Below, one piece after another: positions 62,446 through 64,000 of a DNA stretch of 64,000 nt. The notes under the pieces are model-generated. The model ran no database searches. It saw nothing but the letters and a program-made list of their open reading frames with translations, and had not been told where the DNA came from. Position numbers and translations under genes: made by a program. Positions within the stretch are counted from its first letter, which is position 1. Every line of letters starts with the position of its first letter. This DNA comes from Streptomyces inusitatus. Lineage in GTDB: Bacteria; Actinomycetota; Actinomycetes; Streptomycetales; Streptomycetaceae. The stretch is taken from NCBI RefSeq assembly GCF_014651115.1, contig NZ_BMWG01000006.1:1-64000 (forward strand), given 5' to 3'.

Positions 62446-63272
62446 CGGCCCGCTTTCGAGCCGGAGCCGGAACCCGTATCGGGGGCCGTGCCCGGGTCCC
62501 AGCTGGAGGCGCGGTGGAGCCGGAGGGCCGCCGTGTAGCCGCGCTCGATCGGGCTGACCGTGCCGTCGGGCGCGTCGTGGGGGGTGGCCTCGCCCAGTTC
62601 TCTCAGCTCGGCGGTCGTGCCGCGGAAGGCGACGCGGCCGGACTCCATCAGCGTGACCTGTTCGCAGGCGGCGGCGACGTCCTCCGCGAGATGGGTGGAG
62701 ACGATGACGGCGCAGGCGGTGCCCACTTCGCGGAGCAGTGCTCTGAAATCGACGCGCTGCTCCGGATCGAGACCGGTGGTCGGCTCGTCCAGCAGCAGCA
62801 GATCCGGTTCGTTCACGATCGCCTGCGCGATGCCGACCCGGCGGACCATCCCGCCCGAGAGCGTCTTCACCTTGGCGTCGATGCGGTCCATCAGTCCCAC
62901 CCTCTCCACCGCCCGCTCCACCGCGTCCGCGACCGAGCAGGCCGGCATCTCCTTGAGCCAGGCCACGTAGGCCACGAACTCCCGGACCGTGAACCCCGGG
63001 TAGAAACCGAACTCCTGCGGCAGATAGCCCAGCCGCCGCCGCACCCGCGACCGCTCCCGGTGCGCCGTCATGTCCTGGCCGAGCAGCTCCACCCGGCCGC
63101 CGGCGGGTGCCGCGACCGTCGCCAGCACCCGGATCAGCGAGGTCTTGCCCGCCCCGTTCGGGCCGAGCAGCCCGTGCACCCCCGTACCGAAGTCCAGGTC
63201 CACGCTGTCCAGCGCGATCGCCCTCCGGTGGGTGACGGTCAGTCCCATGACCCTCGCACCCGTCCCTGTCAC
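62442..63272 (-). CDS. ABC transporter ATPase (ABC-2/DrrA-like exporter)
   Basis: A 276-residue ABC ATPase. Walker A is GPNGAGKTS, signature LSGGMVRRV (a variant of LSGGQ), Walker B LLLLDEPTTGLD, H loop STHLAEDV. The C-terminal extension (about residues 215-276) is Asp/Ser/Gly-rich. The GTG start overlaps the upstream permease stop (GTGA), although the conserved domain begins near the ATG at 63248. The pattern fits an ABC-2-type exporter with two membrane proteins on each side. Confidence 0.92.
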   Translation of the reverse strand: MTGTGARVMGLTVTHRRAIALDSVDLDFGTGVHGLLGPNGAGKTSLIRVLATVAAPAGGRVELLGQDMTAHRERSRVRRRLGYLPQEFGFYPGFTVREFVAYVAWLKEMPACSVADAVERAVERVGLMDRIDAKVKTLSGGMVRRVGIAQAIVNEPDLLLLDEPTTGLDPEQRVDFRALLREVGTACAVIVSTHLAEDVAAACEQVTLMESGRVAFRGTTAELRELGEATPHDAPDGTVSPIERGYTAALRLHRASSWDPGTAPDTGSGSGSKAGR

Positions 63273-64000
63273 AGCGTCTCCAGTCGATTGAAGGATGAGC
63301 GGCGTACGGCGAGCAGCCCCGCGCACACCACGGCGGCGGCGGCCCAGCAGGTCTGCGGGGAGGGTCCGGAGACCCACTCCGGCAGCTCCGTGACGAAGAA
63401 CGGGAGCCCCGGCTTCCCCGGCCGGGGCGCCAGGGTCAGCGCCGCCCACACCCCGGCGACCGCCAGGGCGGCGTACCGGCAGCCCACGAAGGAGCCCAGC
63501 GCGAGCGCCGCCAGCGTCAGCGCCAGACTCGGCAGCAGCCAGGCGGCGGGCCCCGGCACCTTCAGCACCTCGGTGGCCGGCGGGGGCAGCAGCGCGCCCG
63601 CCGCCGCCAGCACCGGGACGCTCACCAGCGTCACCGCCGCCGTACGGGTGAGCAGCAGCCGCAGCCCGCCCGAGGGGGTCGAGGCGGCGATCTCGTGCAG
63701 CGGGTCGGCGTACCGCCCGTACGACATGGCCACCCCCGTCAGCGGCAGCGCGGGGGAGAGCGCGAGCAGCAGCGGCCGGGTGGAGTCGTAGCCCACCCCG
63801 TACGCCAGGAACAGCGAGCCGCCGAGCACCAGGGCCAGCGCGGTCAGCCAGGACGGGCGGAGCGCCGGACCGGCCGCCCACAGCAGCCGGGCGAGCGGGC
63901 CGGGGCCCGGCCGGGAGGCCCGGGACGGGGCACGTCGCGAAAGCCCCGCCCGGCGCGCGGCAGCGGGCACACGCTCTCTCCTCCGCCGCCCTTCGGGCAC
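63269..64000 (-). CDS. ABC exporter membrane protein, partial at window edge
   Basis: A 243-residue or longer membrane protein whose reading frame reaches the end of the window, so the true start may lie outside it. Five to six hydrophobic segments are visible (for example LTALALVLGGSLFLAYGV, VTLVSVPVLAAAGALL, LLPSLALTLAALALGSFVG, AALAVAGVWAALTLAP, CWAAAAVVCAGLLAV). The N-terminal 30 residues are Arg/Pro-rich. It is the first visible gene of the three-gene exporter operon, coupled to the ATPase by GTGA. Function as the second permease is inferred. Confidence 0.72.
   Translation of the reverse strand: MPEGRRRRERVPAAARRAGLSRRAPSRASRPGPGPLARLLWAAGPALRPSWLTALALVLGGSLFLAYGVGYDSTRPLLLALSPALPLTGVAMSYGRYADPLHEIAASTPSGGLRLLLTRTAAVTLVSVPVLAAAGALLPPPATEVLKVPGPAAWLLPSLALTLAALALGSFVGCRYAALAVAGVWAALTLAPRPGKPGLPFFVTELPEWVSGPSPQTCWAAAAVVCAGLLAVRRSSFNRLETL

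Overview
The window is chromosomal DNA from a high-GC actinomycete, almost certainly a Streptomyces. Codon third positions are strongly G/C, GTG and TTG starts and 4-nt GTGA/ATGA start-stop overlaps are frequent, and TTA codons are nearly absent. The genes include dasR-dasABC, wblE, a sigH-type stress sigma factor with its anti-sigma factor, Ni-superoxide dismutase with its maturation protease, a family 2B encapsulin and a one-piece 2-oxoglutarate decarboxylase/dehydrogenase. From memory the order follows the S. coelicolor core region running from dasR to the sucA/odhA-like gene, with local insertions. I see no insertion sequence, tRNA, rRNA, CRISPR array or prophage.

Layout. (1) 0.1-7.2 kb: an aminosugar locus. 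DasR is divergent from an ABC importer (DasA lipoprotein, DasB/DasC permeases), followed by a cytoplasmic GH3 N-acetylglucosaminidase and a SIS-domain sugar-phosphate enzyme, so uptake, cleavage and deamination are encoded together. dre-type operators lie in the dasR-dasA gap and before dasB. (2) 7.2-18.3 kb: an SDR/TetR pair, a PdtaS-like histidine kinase, wblE, a lipid kinase, the zf-UBP/ushX/sigH group, a Na+/H+ antiporter, a PLP enzyme and an amidase. (3) 18.3-22 kb: a family 2B encapsulin shell gene followed by its polyprenyl transferase cargo gene and two small genes. (4) 22-32 kb: snapalysin with its LysR regulator, a cell-wall-type glycosyltransferase, two DUF1266 paralogues, a GNAT, sodN/sodX, a CGNR zinc-finger protein and a methyltransferase. 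(5) 32-43.8 kb: a polar amino-acid ABC importer, malic enzyme, an MDR reductase, an HTH/Clp-N pair with two identical operators, two paralogous AraC/GATase1 regulators around a secreted trypsin-like protease, an exported DJ-1/PfpI protein and an APH-like kinase. (6) 43.9-46.9 kb: a PadR/DUF4097 operon and small conserved genes.

(7) 47.1-54.1 kb is the most unusual part: four coupled genes encoding a TRYPCO1-type (CU044_2847) protein, a trypsin-like protease fused to a VMAP-like region, a MoxR AAA+ ATPase and a 1106-residue SAV_2336-type protein with a DxSxS motif and a helical-repeat C-terminus. This matches the published class of trypsin/MoxR/vWA-VMAP NTP-dependent conflict systems and is the best candidate for an uncharacterised defence or signalling system. 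(8) 54.1-64 kb: the 2-oxoglutarate decarboxylase/dehydrogenase, an OmpR-type two-component system, a spermidine-synthase-like protein, and an ABC exporter operon whose permease carries two TTA (bldA-dependent) codons.

Functions are read from motifs and family resemblance. No database search was possible, so names of DUF families and orthologues are from memory and should be read as such.
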